DNA of 64,000 nt from CAZXDL01 sp964639505 (GTDB taxonomy: Bacteria; Patescibacteriota; Saccharimonadia; Saccharimonadales; UBA4665), in the NCBI GenBank assembly GCA_964639505.1, contig CAZXDL010000002.1:86984-150983 (forward strand), read 5' to 3'. Position 1 is the first letter of the stretch. Each line of letters opens with the position of its first letter. Shown here in pieces: positions 34,065 to 43,134 of the stretch. The notes beneath the pieces were generated by a model. That model did no database searches and was not told the origin of the DNA. It saw only the letters and a list, made by a program, of their open reading frames with translations. The position numbers were made by a program, and so were the translations under genes.

Positions 34065-35443
34065 AAGAGTGCAAACACGCCGACAACGCCAACCGCTGTC
34101 ATTATTGCCGTGATGCCCCAGCCTGCAAACGTTGTTGAGCGCTTATTTGTCCAGTGACCCATGACTTTTTTATTGCTACTGATGATAACAATTGTCGCCA
34201 AAATAATCGGTGCCACCAAGCCATTTAAGAAGGCCGAATATATTAAGGCCTTAATTGGATCAATACCGAGAAAGTTTATCGCTAGGCCAACAAGCATTGA
34301 GATAATAATTACGCCGTAAAAGGCATGAGCCTGTTTAAGTGGACGGTATAGACCTTCTTTCCACTTAAAGCTTTCGCTTAGCGTATAGCTGGTAGATCCG
34401 GCTAAAATCGGGATGGCTAACATACCCGTACCTATAATACCGGCCGCAAAAAGGAAGAAGGTTGCATCTCCCGCAAAAGGACGCAAAGCTTCTGCGGCCT
34501 GCGAAGCCGATTGAATGTCGGTAATTCCGTTGGGGTACAAGATGCCGCCACAAGCCGCAATAATAAAGAACATAACCAGATTGCTCAAAAACATGCCAGA
34601 CCATACGTCAATTCGCATGCCTTTAATTTCATCAGTAGAAGTCGCTGTCCGTCTTTGTCGAAGCGTTGCTTTTCCCTGTTGGATTTGCTCCTCAACTTCT
34701 TGAGATGTCTGCCAAAAAAATAGATAAGGAGAGATGGTAGTGCCAAGAATAGCGCACAAAATAATAAACGACTCCTTGCTTAAATTCATCTGTGGCAAGA
34801 AGCCATGTGCGAGCACCTCAGACCAATTCAGCTTGGCAAGAATCGCGGATACAATATATGCTAACAAAACCAGCGCTAGCCACTTTAGGTATTTAGCGTA
34901 GCGTACGTAAGGTGTAAAAATTTGCAGCCCTAGGCTCAGTATGCTGAAGCCAACGACAAGCCAGCCAAAACTAAAATTTGGGAATAGCAGCTGTACGGCT
35001 TTTGCCATTGCTCCTAGGTCGGCGCCAATATTAACCGTGTTGGCAATAAACAGCAGCATTGCACAGATATACAGAACTCGCTGGCTAAAATAAATTCTAA
35101 TGTTGCCGGCTAAGCCTCGGCCAGTCACTAAGCCAATGCGGGCACACATCTCCTGCACAATCGCTGCCAGCGGAAATGTCCATGCAGCTAGCCACAAATA
35201 GCTAAAACCAAACTGGGCTCCAGTTTGTGAATAGGTCGCGATACCCGACGGGTCATCATCTGAAGCCCCAGTGGTCAAGCCCGGTCCGAGGCCGCGCCAA
35301 TAGCCGTTTGTCTTTTTAACGATTTTATTGGCGTTTGGTAGGCCAGAAGTCAGTTTTTGTGTGCCCTCAACAGTGCGATCAAGCAGCTCTGCTGGCGCCT
35401 CTGCACTTTTGCGGATTAATTTTTGATGTTTGTTTTCAGGCAT
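34061..35443 (-). CDS. Nramp-related divalent metal transporter
   Basis: 460 residues, about 11 membrane helices. TM1 carries GASDDDPSGIAT where classical Nramp transporters have a DPGN motif, and TM6 reads GTTISPYLFFWQ with no metal-binding Met of the MPH motif. Loss of that Met is a trait of Nramp-related magnesium transporters (NRMT), so Mg or another hard ion is a better guess than Mn/Fe. It lies 11 nt behind the VKOR gene on the same strand. The long charged N-terminus is cytoplasmic. Confidence 0.85.
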   Translation of the reverse strand: MPENKHQKLIRKSAEAPAELLDRTVEGTQKLTSGLPNANKIVKKTNGYWRGLGPGLTTGASDDDPSGIATYSQTGAQFGFSYLWLAAWTFPLAAIVQEMCARIGLVTGRGLAGNIRIYFSQRVLYICAMLLFIANTVNIGADLGAMAKAVQLLFPNFSFGWLVVGFSILSLGLQIFTPYVRYAKYLKWLALVLLAYIVSAILAKLNWSEVLAHGFLPQMNLSKESFIILCAILGTTISPYLFFWQTSQEVEEQIQQGKATLRQRRTATSTDEIKGMRIDVWSGMFLSNLVMFFIIAACGGILYPNGITDIQSASQAAEALRPFAGDATFFLFAAGIIGTGMLAIPILAGSTSYTLSESFKWKEGLYRPLKQAHAFYGVIIISMLVGLAINFLGIDPIKALIYSAFLNGLVAPIILATIVIISSNKKVMGHWTNKRSTTFAGWGITAIMTAVGVVGVFALF

Positions 35444-35454
35444 TTATAAATTTT

Positions 35455-36060
35455 TTAAAAATTACGGCCGTAATAGTACCAGAAATGTTTTAGGATTAAA
35501 GCAGCAATTAATAGTAACCAGAGTATCAAGATGTCTAGATGATGACGACGTATAAAGGGATAGATTCGCTTGGAGAGCGCTTTTGGCAGGACAATATTTT
35601 TACTATCAATGTTATACAGCGTTAAGTACCAGAAGCTGGTTATAGTTATGGTCCAGACCGCCATACAGTACATGCAGAGGGCGCCGATATTATAGACACT
35701 CTGTATAAATAGCCAGTGTACAAAACCTAGAGCGAACACTAGACCTGCTTCGACCATCAGCCAGAACCACCGGGCAAACTTTCCGCCTGCCAAAATCGCT
35801 ACGCCAATTGTTATGACAGCAGCAAAGCCAGCCAATCCCAAGAACGGATTAGGGAAACCAAATGTGTGCCCTTGGTTGGAGCTAATAACATTTCCGCAGC
35901 TGATAATTGGGTCAAGGCTACAGTTTAAATGTGTGTTGGGGTTTTCTAGTAGGCGAATTTTATCTTGTGAAAGCACAAATGCACAATATACGCCAACCGT
36001 GCCACAAACGATCATGATATACGGCAGGGCTTTTTTTACTGTCCAATTTTTGAATATCAT
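35455..36060 (-). CDS. Vitamin K epoxide reductase (VKOR) family protein
   Basis: 201 residues, four to five TMs. The periplasmic-type cysteine pair is Cys47/Cys55 (LNCSLDPIISCGNVIS) and the active CxxC is Cys129-Cys132 (ALCMYCMAVW). Bacterial VKOR homologues reoxidise a DsbA-like thioredoxin using quinone; no DsbA is encoded in the window. TATAAT lies 9 nt before the ATG. The gene precedes the Nramp-like transporter. Confidence 0.92.
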   Translation of the reverse strand: MIFKNWTVKKALPYIMIVCGTVGVYCAFVLSQDKIRLLENPNTHLNCSLDPIISCGNVISSNQGHTFGFPNPFLGLAGFAAVITIGVAILAGGKFARWFWLMVEAGLVFALGFVHWLFIQSVYNIGALCMYCMAVWTITITSFWYLTLYNIDSKNIVLPKALSKRIYPFIRRHHLDILILWLLLIAALILKHFWYYYGRNF

Positions 36061-36084
36061 CTTATTGACATTATAACTTATGCT

Positions 36085-37494
36085 TTAAATATGGCCACTG
36101 GGAGGATAGGCTGATCCTGGCTCATAGAAAATTAGATCTTCTGCGGACTTTGACCAAGCGTCAAGTACTGGTTGGACGATTCGCCAGCTAGCCAGAATTT
36201 CATCGCTGGTAGCAAACAAAGTGTGGTCACCGCGGATGGCATCCACTAACACTCGTTCATAAGCGTTGGGGTGACCTTCATTGTTGAAACTATTTTTATA
36301 AGAGAATTCCATTGAGGTAGGTTGAACTTCATCACTATAGCCAGGTTTTTTAGTGAGCAGGTCAAGCTCGAAGCCTTCATTGGGCTGAATTCTAAAAACC
36401 AGCTCGTTATTAGCGATTTTTTCGGAGCCTCTAAATATTACTCTAACCTCCGTAAGATGTTCGTCTAAAGATTTGCCTGTCAAGAGCTTAATCGGCACGC
36501 CCTGCCAACGCTCGGCGTGGCTGAGGATATTAATTTCTGCGAACGTTTCGGTTACGGATTCTGGATTATTAACCTCTTCACGATAGCCTTTGTACTGTCC
36601 TCGTTTTGTAAGCTGTACTACCTGTTCGCTTGGTACCGGAGAAACTTGATCGAGGGCAGACTTTTTATTGGCGTGTATCTGCTCGCTTGTCAGGTCATCT
36701 GGCTTGTCCATCGTTATAATCCCGAGTATTTGTACTAGGTGGCTTTGTATAAAATCGCGCAGAGCACCGAGCGGTTCATAAAACTCCGCCCTGCCCTCGA
36801 TGCCAATCTTTTGTTTAGCGTTTATCTCTATCGCTGAGACATGTTCGTGGTTCCAAACTGCTTCAAAAATCGGATTTTTAAATCTGAAAGTTAAAATATT
36901 TTGGACTGTTTCCTTAGCCATGTAATGGTCGATTCTAAACGTTTGTTCTTCGCTGAAGTGCTGACTTGTTTCGTTAATTAATGCTTCGGCGGATGCCAAA
37001 TCGTAACCAAATGGCTTTTCGATTAATAATCGGGTAGAGGCATTGCCGTGTTGACAGCTTGCGTTTAGGCCGTTTGTGCCAAGCAGCCCAACAACGGGCA
37101 AATAAGCTTTTGGTGGTATCGAAAGATAATACAAGCGGTTCATGCATACGCCGTTCGCCTCTTCGATTTCGTTAAGTTTTTGAAGCATTGCGCCATATGC
37201 AGCGCTGTCGTTAAGATCCATCTTTATCATAGTGGTACGATTGCGGATATTTTGTGCAGCGACTTCATCCGTAGGATCATCAGAGTTTGGCCCTGCAAGA
37301 TCGACCCTACTAAATAGCTCTTCTGTCGTTGTTTCGCTGCGTGTGATACCAAGTATTTGGGTTTTTTCGTTTAACAGTCCGCTCTTAATTAGGTAATAAA
37401 GTGAGGGTAGCAAGTAGCGCTTTGATAGGTCGCCGGTAATGCCAAAAATTACAATTATGGCTGGCTCGAGCCTAGAACTTGGTTGTTCACTCAT
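36085..37494 (-). CDS. zwf: Glucose-6-phosphate 1-dehydrogenase
   Basis: First step of the oxidative pentose-phosphate pathway, producing NADPH; 469 residues. The nucleotide site is VIFGITGDLSKRYLLPSLYY, and the catalytic RIDHYMAKETVQNI matches the family RIDHYLGKE motif. LLIEKPFGYDLASAEAL is the conserved EKPFG segment. It overlaps pgl by 4 bp, so the two-step oxidative branch is made together. Confidence 0.96.
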   Translation of the reverse strand: MSEQPSSRLEPAIIVIFGITGDLSKRYLLPSLYYLIKSGLLNEKTQILGITRSETTTEELFSRVDLAGPNSDDPTDEVAAQNIRNRTTMIKMDLNDSAAYGAMLQKLNEIEEANGVCMNRLYYLSIPPKAYLPVVGLLGTNGLNASCQHGNASTRLLIEKPFGYDLASAEALINETSQHFSEEQTFRIDHYMAKETVQNILTFRFKNPIFEAVWNHEHVSAIEINAKQKIGIEGRAEFYEPLGALRDFIQSHLVQILGIITMDKPDDLTSEQIHANKKSALDQVSPVPSEQVVQLTKRGQYKGYREEVNNPESVTETFAEINILSHAERWQGVPIKLLTGKSLDEHLTEVRVIFRGSEKIANNELVFRIQPNEGFELDLLTKKPGYSDEVQPTSMEFSYKNSFNNEGHPNAYERVLVDAIRGDHTLFATSDEILASWRIVQPVLDAWSKSAEDLIFYEPGSAYPPSGHI

Positions 37495-38165
37495 GCTGTA
37501 TCCCCAACCTGGTCATTATAAATAAAGGCTTTTGGTATTTGCTTGAGTATTTGATCTGGTTGCTTAATAGGCGAAATCTTTTTAGATTGCAGTGAAACGA
37601 GTGCGGCTTGCTTGTTGCTACCAAAAGCAAAAGCGTAAATAATATCGGCCTTTTTTATGGCTGGGAATGTAGCAGTTAACCTTAGAAATGGCTGGCTTTG
37701 ATATCCGCAGACCAAATCCTTTTTTTCTAGGGCTGCTGGTGAGTCTGGTAAGATTCCAGCCACATGCCCGTCCTCGCCAATTCCTAGCTGCACAATCACC
37801 GTTTGATTGTTTTCCCTGCCGTCTTTGAGTATCTTTTGAAATCGTTCAACCGTCTGCTCAAAATTTAGCCCAGGCTTTAATATTGGCAGCAGGCTGCCTT
37901 GTTTAACATCGAAGCCCGCCGCTAGGAGCTTTGTCCAATTTGAGTCTGGGTGCCCTTCTTCGCCAAACCGCTCGTCAATTAAACTAACAGTCAAATTTTT
38001 ACTCAATGCTGCTGAAACGTTGTCCATGACTTCAACACTTGCAGGTAGATTTGAACCTCCGCTTAACAGCCACAAAACCTTTTTACCGCCTGCAAGATTT
38101 CGGGCTAGACATTCCGTCAGATCCGCAATACCGTCTTCCCAGCCGGCTGTAAGGATAAATCGCAT
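37491..38165 (-). CDS. pgl: 6-phosphogluconolactonase
   Basis: Hydrolyses 6-phosphogluconolactone; 224 residues. LWLLSGGSNLPAS, LIDERFGEEGHPDSNWT and QLGIGEDGHVAGILPDS are the NagB/Pgl-type motifs. TATAGT lies 6 nt upstream of the ATG with no ribosome site, suggesting leaderless expression. It is the first gene of the pgl-zwf pair. Confidence 0.95.
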   Translation of the reverse strand: MRFILTAGWEDGIADLTECLARNLAGGKKVLWLLSGGSNLPASVEVMDNVSAALSKNLTVSLIDERFGEEGHPDSNWTKLLAAGFDVKQGSLLPILKPGLNFEQTVERFQKILKDGRENNQTVIVQLGIGEDGHVAGILPDSPAALEKKDLVCGYQSQPFLRLTATFPAIKKADIIYAFAFGSNKQAALVSLQSKKISPIKQPDQILKQIPKAFIYNDQVGDTA

Positions 38166-38171
38166 GATTTA

Positions 38172-38177
38172 ACTATA
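38172..38177 (-). promoter_or_regulatory. pgl -10 element, leaderless type
   Basis: TATAGT on the minus strand, 6 nt before ATG 38165; no good -35 seen. Confidence 0.5.
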
Positions 38178-38207
38178 CCAAACTAGATGTGTTTATGTGT
38201 CGCTGGG

Positions 38208-39503
38208 TTATTTAAAGATAACTTGTTCGCGGTTTGGACCGACACCGATTCTGGTAACTGGTACACCCAGCTCTTTTTCGAATAGTTCGACAAAGGCTTT
38301 GGCTTCAGGAGGGAGATCTTCATACTTGCGGAGTTTACTAATAGGCTCTTTCCAAGTTGGCATTTCGGTATAGTTAGGCACGCATGCGGCTAGAGCAATA
38401 GCAGAAGTCGGTGCCGTATGGCGTGTTTTGCCGTTAAATGTATAGCTTGTTGCCACTGGAACGGTTTTGCCGTAGCGAGCTACATGATCGAGCTTGGAGA
38501 TGGCTAATTCATCGACACCGTTTACCCTGATCGCGTTTCTTAATTCGACCAAATCAGGGAAACCAATTCGGCGGGGGCGTTTAGTCGTGACACCGTATTC
38601 GCTGTCGGTTTTCCCAAGGGGACCTCTTACGCGGGTGGCCAATTCTTCATCTTTAATTTCTGTAACTAGCGGGCCGCCGCCAACATGTGATTTTACAGAT
38701 TTCGTAACGCCGGTAACCCTCCCAATATGTTTAGCGGATACACCCAGTCCGTCCAATAGTCCACTTACAGTAGTGGATGATGAGGTAACTGCAGGGTACA
38801 TGCCATGATTAATATCCAGCCAATAGGCCTGAGCACCTTCAGCCAATACTTTTTGACCGTTTAAGAGCCGATCGTTGATTATTTCAGTCGTGTCGGCCAA
38901 ATAGTCTTTGAGTTTCTCGGCGGATTTGACCCAAGCGCCAGACTCAGTATCGATCTCTTCGTTTGTGCGCTGGCTGGATTTAGGTAGAAGCGAGTTCACT
39001 TCTTTTAACCCAGCGCGTACTTTGTCGAGCAAGACTTTTGGCTGGCTGATAGTCTCCGCACGAACGCCTTCACGCAAATACTTATCTGAGGCGACATAGG
39101 CAATACCGCTTTTTGTGCTGCCCTGCGCGTTTTCGCCTGATTCGCGCAATGTGTCTAGAGCAATATGATGAGGTAAAACAAGATGCGCGCCATAGCTGAT
39201 TTGTAGATTTTCAGGTGAGACGCTGAAGCCGCCCGATCTGACGTGTTCTATCTCTTTGAGTAAGCCGATAGGATCTAGATAGACGCCATTGCCTATAATA
39301 TTCATCTTGCCGGGATATGCCACGCCAGACGGTATTTGATGAAGAGCCAGAGGCGCGTCGCCAATTTTAGGTATGACCGTATGGCCGGCATTTGCGCCGC
39401 CATTGGCTCGCGCGATAATGTCGTAATCACCTGCTAAAAGATCAACGAAACGGCCTTTGCCCTCGTCCCCCCTTTGCAGTCCTACAATTACATCTAAAGA
39501 CAT
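38208..39503 (-). CDS. purA: Adenylosuccinate synthetase
   Basis: Makes adenylosuccinate from IMP, Asp and GTP, the first step to AMP; about 431 residues from ATG 39503. The N-terminal loop reads VGLQRGDEGKGRFVDLLAG, where most enzymes have QWGDEGKGK, so the Trp and the last Lys are both changed. RANGGANAGHTV, IPSGV and TKSVKSHVGGGPLVTE are otherwise standard. An upstream ATG at 39518 is possible, but the promoter spacing fits 39503. It follows prs on the same strand. Confidence 0.94.
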   Translation of the reverse strand: MSLDVIVGLQRGDEGKGRFVDLLAGDYDIIARANGGANAGHTVIPKIGDAPLALHQIPSGVAYPGKMNIIGNGVYLDPIGLLKEIEHVRSGGFSVSPENLQISYGAHLVLPHHIALDTLRESGENAQGSTKSGIAYVASDKYLREGVRAETISQPKVLLDKVRAGLKEVNSLLPKSSQRTNEEIDTESGAWVKSAEKLKDYLADTTEIINDRLLNGQKVLAEGAQAYWLDINHGMYPAVTSSSTTVSGLLDGLGVSAKHIGRVTGVTKSVKSHVGGGPLVTEIKDEELATRVRGPLGKTDSEYGVTTKRPRRIGFPDLVELRNAIRVNGVDELAISKLDHVARYGKTVPVATSYTFNGKTRHTAPTSAIALAACVPNYTEMPTWKEPISKLRKYEDLPPEAKAFVELFEKELGVPVTRIGVGPNREQVIFK

Positions 39504-39513
39504 ACCAAGGTAG

Positions 39514-39542
39514 AGCATACGCGGACAGGGCTAAATAAGCAA
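39514..39542 (-). promoter_or_regulatory. purA promoter
   Basis: Minus-strand TTGCTT (39537-39542), 17 nt, TATGCT (39514-39519), ending 10 nt before ATG 39503. Confidence 0.6.
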
Positions 39543-39554
39543 GACTATTCTAGC

Positions 39555-40544
39555 CTAGATTTGATTATCACCTTCAAATAGAGCCGAAACGGACTCGTCA
39601 GCATAGATAGCTGCGATTGCGTCGGCTATAAGAGGGGCAATTGTCAGGGTTTCGATTTTGCCGTCTGCCGTTTCTGCCGGTGCCGGCAAAGTGTCGGTTA
39701 CGACGATCTTTGAAAAAGATGAGTCCTTGAGTCTCTGGAGTGCTGGATCAGAAAAGACGCCGTGGGTAGAAAATCCGTGAACCTCTTTGGCGCCTTGTTT
39801 CAATAGCAAATCAGCTGCGGTACAAATCGTACCGGCCGTATCGATCATGTCATCGACAGTTAGGCAAACTTTGCCTTTGACATCGCCAATCAGATAACGC
39901 GCTTCGGCGACATTTTTTTGCGTTTTTGAGCGGTGCTTGTGGATGATTGCCAGCTCGGTACCAAGGGTTGTGCTGTAGCGCTGTGCCATTTTTACGCGAC
40001 CGGCATCAGGAGCGACCATCACTACTTCACTAACATCATAATGTTCGCGGATGTAGTTCTTAAATACTGGCATTGCGATAAGATGGTCAAAAGGACCATC
40101 AAAGAAGCCTTGGATTTGTCCCGAGTGCAAGTCTACACTCATTATTCGGTCTGCTCCGGCCGTCGTAAGCATGTCTATTACAAGACGGGCGCCGATTGGC
40201 TCGCGGCCACTGGATTTACGGTCTTGCCGAGCGTAGCCTAAAAATGGACAAACCGCCGTGATACTTCGGGCTGAAGCGCGCTTAGCCGCATCTATCATCA
40301 GCAGCTGTTCGATTATTGCTTCGTTTATATGACCGGCATGCGATTGGATTATAAAAACGTCGTTGCCTCGCAAAGACTCGTTTACTCGCAAGCGGATTTC
40401 ACCGTTTGCGAAATTTTCCACGACAATGTCGCTTAGAGGAATGCCAAGCCGATCAGAGACATCGGCAGCGAGTTTAGGGTGGGTACGTCCAGCTAGAAGC
40501 TGAATGCGCCTGCCTTTGCCTACTCTGTTAGCAACCCGGTTCAT
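39555..40544 (-). CDS. prs: Ribose-phosphate pyrophosphokinase
   Basis: Makes PRPP from ribose 5-phosphate and ATP; 329 residues, class I. FANGEIRLRVNESLRGNDVF, VDLHSGQIQGFFDGPFDHL and the PRPP loop TVDDMIDTAGTICTAADL are present. TACACT lies 6 nt before the ATG, suggesting leaderless expression. PRPP feeds purF, pyrE and the pathway genes around it, and zwf-pgl could supply ribose 5-phosphate. Confidence 0.96.
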   Translation of the reverse strand: MNRVANRVGKGRRIQLLAGRTHPKLAADVSDRLGIPLSDIVVENFANGEIRLRVNESLRGNDVFIIQSHAGHINEAIIEQLLMIDAAKRASARSITAVCPFLGYARQDRKSSGREPIGARLVIDMLTTAGADRIMSVDLHSGQIQGFFDGPFDHLIAMPVFKNYIREHYDVSEVVMVAPDAGRVKMAQRYSTTLGTELAIIHKHRSKTQKNVAEARYLIGDVKGKVCLTVDDMIDTAGTICTAADLLLKQGAKEVHGFSTHGVFSDPALQRLKDSSFSKIVVTDTLPAPAETADGKIETLTIAPLIADAIAAIYADESVSALFEGDNQI

Positions 40545-40550
40545 GCCTAT

Positions 40551-40556
40551 AGTGTA
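40551..40556 (-). promoter_or_regulatory. prs -10 element, leaderless type
   Basis: TACACT on the minus strand, 6 nt before ATG 40544. The following TATAGGCATG is identical to the ten bases spanning the purE start. Confidence 0.5.
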
Positions 40557-40584
40557 ACATGATCCGCTAAGGTGAAAAGCCCCC

Positions 40585-40613
40585 TTGACTTTCGGTAAGC
40601 CAATGTTTACACT
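40585..40613 (+). promoter_or_regulatory. Promoter of the argG-MGS operon
   Basis: TTGACT (40585-40590), a 17-nt spacer and TACACT (40608-40613). Transcription should begin near 40620, leaving a leader of about 68 nt that contains two tandem repeats. Confidence 0.75.
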
Positions 40614-40628
40614 TTTATGTAATAAAGT

Positions 40629-40670
40629 CGATTATTTTGGCAAAATGAACGATTTTTGAGCAAAATAACT
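40629..40670 (+). repeat. Tandem 21-bp repeat, possible operator, ahead of argG-MGS
   Basis: Two similar 21-nt units (40629-40649 and 40650-40670) share CGATT, TTTTG and GCAAAAT; each has an inverted core, ATTTTG-G-CAAAAT in the first. Spacing is two helical turns. They lie just after the predicted start of transcription, where a bound repressor could block elongation or an RNA stem could form. Confidence 0.55.
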
Positions 40671-40687
40671 TAAATTTTGAGGTAAAT

Positions 40688-42322
40688 ATGGCGATAAAGG
40701 GCAAAAATCAGTATTTGAAGGTAGCATCGCACGAGGGAGTTAAGGGTGAGGTCAAAAAAGTGGTTTTGCTTTACTCTGGCGGACTTGATACCTCAACTAT
40801 GGTCAAATGGATCCAAGAAGAATACAAGGCCGAAGTCATTGCCCTGACAATCGATATAGGTCAACAAACAGACGACCTCGAGGAAATTCGCCAAAAAGCC
40901 CTCAAACTGGGCGCCGTTAAAGCGGTAGTTATTGATGCGCGTGAAGAATTTGCCGAAGAATACATTGCACGAGGCATCAAAGCCAACGCCATGTACCAAG
41001 GTCGTTATTACCTATCAACTCCACTCGGCCGGCCATTGCTAGCTAAGTGGGCCGTTAAAATTGCCGCTCAAGAAGGCGCCGACGCTATCGCGCACGGCGC
41101 CACCGGTAAGGGCAACGATCAGATCCGCATGGAGGGTTCTGCTCTAGCCTTAAATCCTGATATAAAAATTATCGCCCCTGTCCGAGAATGGGGTATGGGA
41201 CGCGACGAGCAAATCGAATATTGCAAACAGCATGGGATTCCAGTCAAGCAAACCAAAGAAAAGCCATACTCTTATGACGACAATATGTGGGGTGTTACCG
41301 GTGAAGGTGGCGAAATCGAAAACCCTGCCTTGATACCGCCACTTGATAAAATTTTGCAGATTTGTAAAACTCCCGAACAAGCTAAATCTACTCCTGAATA
41401 CATAACGATCGAATTCGAAAAAGGACTACCTGTAGCTGTCGACAGCGTGCAGATGCCACTAGTTAAAATCATTGAATCACTAAACAAGCGTGGTGCCGAG
41501 CATGCGATTGGCATAACACACTTACTCGAAGACCGTATTATCGGCCTTAAAGTCCGTGGCTTATATGAAGCCCCGGCAGCCGAAACAATCGTAACGGCTC
41601 ACAAAGCCCTTGAGCGCTACACCTCGACTCGGCTCGAAAACGAGTTCAAATCGATAGTTGACGAAAAATGGGCTTATCTATGCTACGGAGCACTTTGGTA
41701 TGAGCCACTAATGGATGATCTCAATGCTTATGAAGACAAAGTTAACGAAAAAATTACCGGCACAGTAACAGTGAAATTATTTAGAGGTCACATTGAAGCG
41801 GTTGCCGTCGAGACGCCTAATTCTGTATTTGATGAGAAACTGGCCACATTTATGGAAGACACAAGCTTTAACCAAAACGCTTCGGCTGGTTTCATCGAAC
41901 ATTATACTTTCCAGATGAAATTAGCCCAGCGCCGACAGCGTACTGCTCTACTTGCCGTTGGCGGCCGGGCCCAAAAACTAAAAATGCTACCTCAAATGAA
42001 GGCTCTCGACAAGCTTGGTTATCGCATGTACGCAACTTACAAGACCTACAAGTTCTTAAAAACCCACGGTATCGAAGCTATCTTAGTTAATAAGATTAGT
42101 AGCCCTGAGCTTAAACCAAATTTGTCTGATCTCTTGGATGCCCGTAGATTTGATGTAATCATCAATATTCCAACGACCAAGGATACAACATCTGGTAAAC
42201 CAAAGGAAAAGACCGACGGGCAGATCATCCGCGAGAAGGCAGTCAAATCCAACACCCCGCTCATTACCTCTGTTTCCGTTGCTCAAGAAATGGTCGCCAA
42301 ACTTACTAAAGCCAAGGTATAG
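40688..42322 (+). CDS. argG: Argininosuccinate synthase fused to an MGS-like domain
   Basis: 544 residues, about 100-140 longer than ordinary ArgG. Residues of about 22-415 are a full argininosuccinate synthase (citrulline + Asp + ATP): SGGLDTS at 30-36, GATGKGNDQIRMEGS and PYSYDDNMWGVTGEGGE. Residues 418-541 match an MGS-like domain as in CarB and PurH: TALLAVGGRAQKLKMLPQM, GYRMYATYKTYKFLKTHGIE, DLLDARRFDVIINIPTT and NTPLITSVSVAQEM. GAGG lies 5 nt before the ATG. In CarB this domain binds UMP or ornithine; allosteric control of ArgG is inferred. No argH is in the window. It heads a four-gene operon. Confidence 0.92.
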   Translation: MAIKGKNQYLKVASHEGVKGEVKKVVLLYSGGLDTSTMVKWIQEEYKAEVIALTIDIGQQTDDLEEIRQKALKLGAVKAVVIDAREEFAEEYIARGIKANAMYQGRYYLSTPLGRPLLAKWAVKIAAQEGADAIAHGATGKGNDQIRMEGSALALNPDIKIIAPVREWGMGRDEQIEYCKQHGIPVKQTKEKPYSYDDNMWGVTGEGGEIENPALIPPLDKILQICKTPEQAKSTPEYITIEFEKGLPVAVDSVQMPLVKIIESLNKRGAEHAIGITHLLEDRIIGLKVRGLYEAPAAETIVTAHKALERYTSTRLENEFKSIVDEKWAYLCYGALWYEPLMDDLNAYEDKVNEKITGTVTVKLFRGHIEAVAVETPNSVFDEKLATFMEDTSFNQNASAGFIEHYTFQMKLAQRRQRTALLAVGGRAQKLKMLPQMKALDKLGYRMYATYKTYKFLKTHGIEAILVNKISSPELKPNLSDLLDARRFDVIINIPTTKDTTSGKPKEKTDGQIIREKAVKSNTPLITSVSVAQEMVAKLTKAKV

Positions 42323-42325
42323 CCT

Positions 42326-43129
42326 ATGGGTTCAGAGTCTGTCAAACGCGTACTGCTCTGCCGCCCGACCCATTTTAATGTTGAATATGTAATCAACCCC
42401 CACATGCTACCGTACAGTGTTAAGGCCGACCAGGCTTTAGCACAGTGGGAGGCCCTAGTCGAAACCCTAAAGTCATTAAAAATTAACGTTGATATTATCG
42501 ATCAACACGAAGATGTGCCAGACATGGTTTTCGCGACGGATCAAGGCATTGTCCAGGGCCGAGCGGTCTTGTTAGCTAATTTCCGTTTTACGCAAAGGCA
42601 AAAAGAGAGACAGTATTACCGCGACTGGTTCAAAAACCACGGCTTTAAAACACGCTCACTTTCAAACATTTATCCGTTTGAAGGTGGCGACACCTTATTT
42701 TGCGGCGATATGCTGTTTGTCGGGACGGGCTTCAGAGCCAGTGTATCTAGCTGCGAAGAGCTCGCACGTAAACTTGAAATAGATGTCATTCCACTGAGAC
42801 TGGTTGATCCATACTTCTATCATTTAGATATGGCATTCTTGCCAATCGATAAAGACACTGCATTTTATTACCCAGCAGCATTCTCAAAAAATTCACAGAG
42901 TCTGCTTAAGCGACTCATATCCAATCTGTATGAGCTTTCGGATGAATCCGTCCGTGCTTATGCAGCCAATTCATTTGTCAGTGGCAAAGACATAATCATT
43001 TCTAAAGGAATCCCCAAACAATTTCATAAAGATTTAAAAAAGATCGGCATGAAAATTCATGAGATCGATATTAGTGAATTCAAAAAAGCCGGCGGCGGCA
43101 TCCATTGCTTAATTAACGTGTTAGAGTAG
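42326..43129 (+). CDS. DDAH/arginine-deiminase-like hydrolase
   Basis: 267 residues of the pentein (guanidine-modifying) superfamily. Candidate catalytic residues: Cys261 in GGGIHCLINVLE, His166 in YFYHLDMAF, with Asp66 and Glu119 (PFEGGD) as guanidinium ligands. The architecture is nearest dimethylarginine dimethylaminohydrolase; arginine deiminase, arginine dihydrolase and amidinotransferase are alternatives. Citrulline would be the product in the first two cases, directly usable by the ArgG encoded 3 nt upstream. AAGG lies 8 nt before the ATG. Confidence 0.85.
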   Translation: MGSESVKRVLLCRPTHFNVEYVINPHMLPYSVKADQALAQWEALVETLKSLKINVDIIDQHEDVPDMVFATDQGIVQGRAVLLANFRFTQRQKERQYYRDWFKNHGFKTRSLSNIYPFEGGDTLFCGDMLFVGTGFRASVSSCEELARKLEIDVIPLRLVDPYFYHLDMAFLPIDKDTAFYYPAAFSKNSQSLLKRLISNLYELSDESVRAYAANSFVSGKDIIISKGIPKQFHKDLKKIGMKIHEIDISEFKKAGGGIHCLINVLE

Positions 43130-43134
43130 AAATA

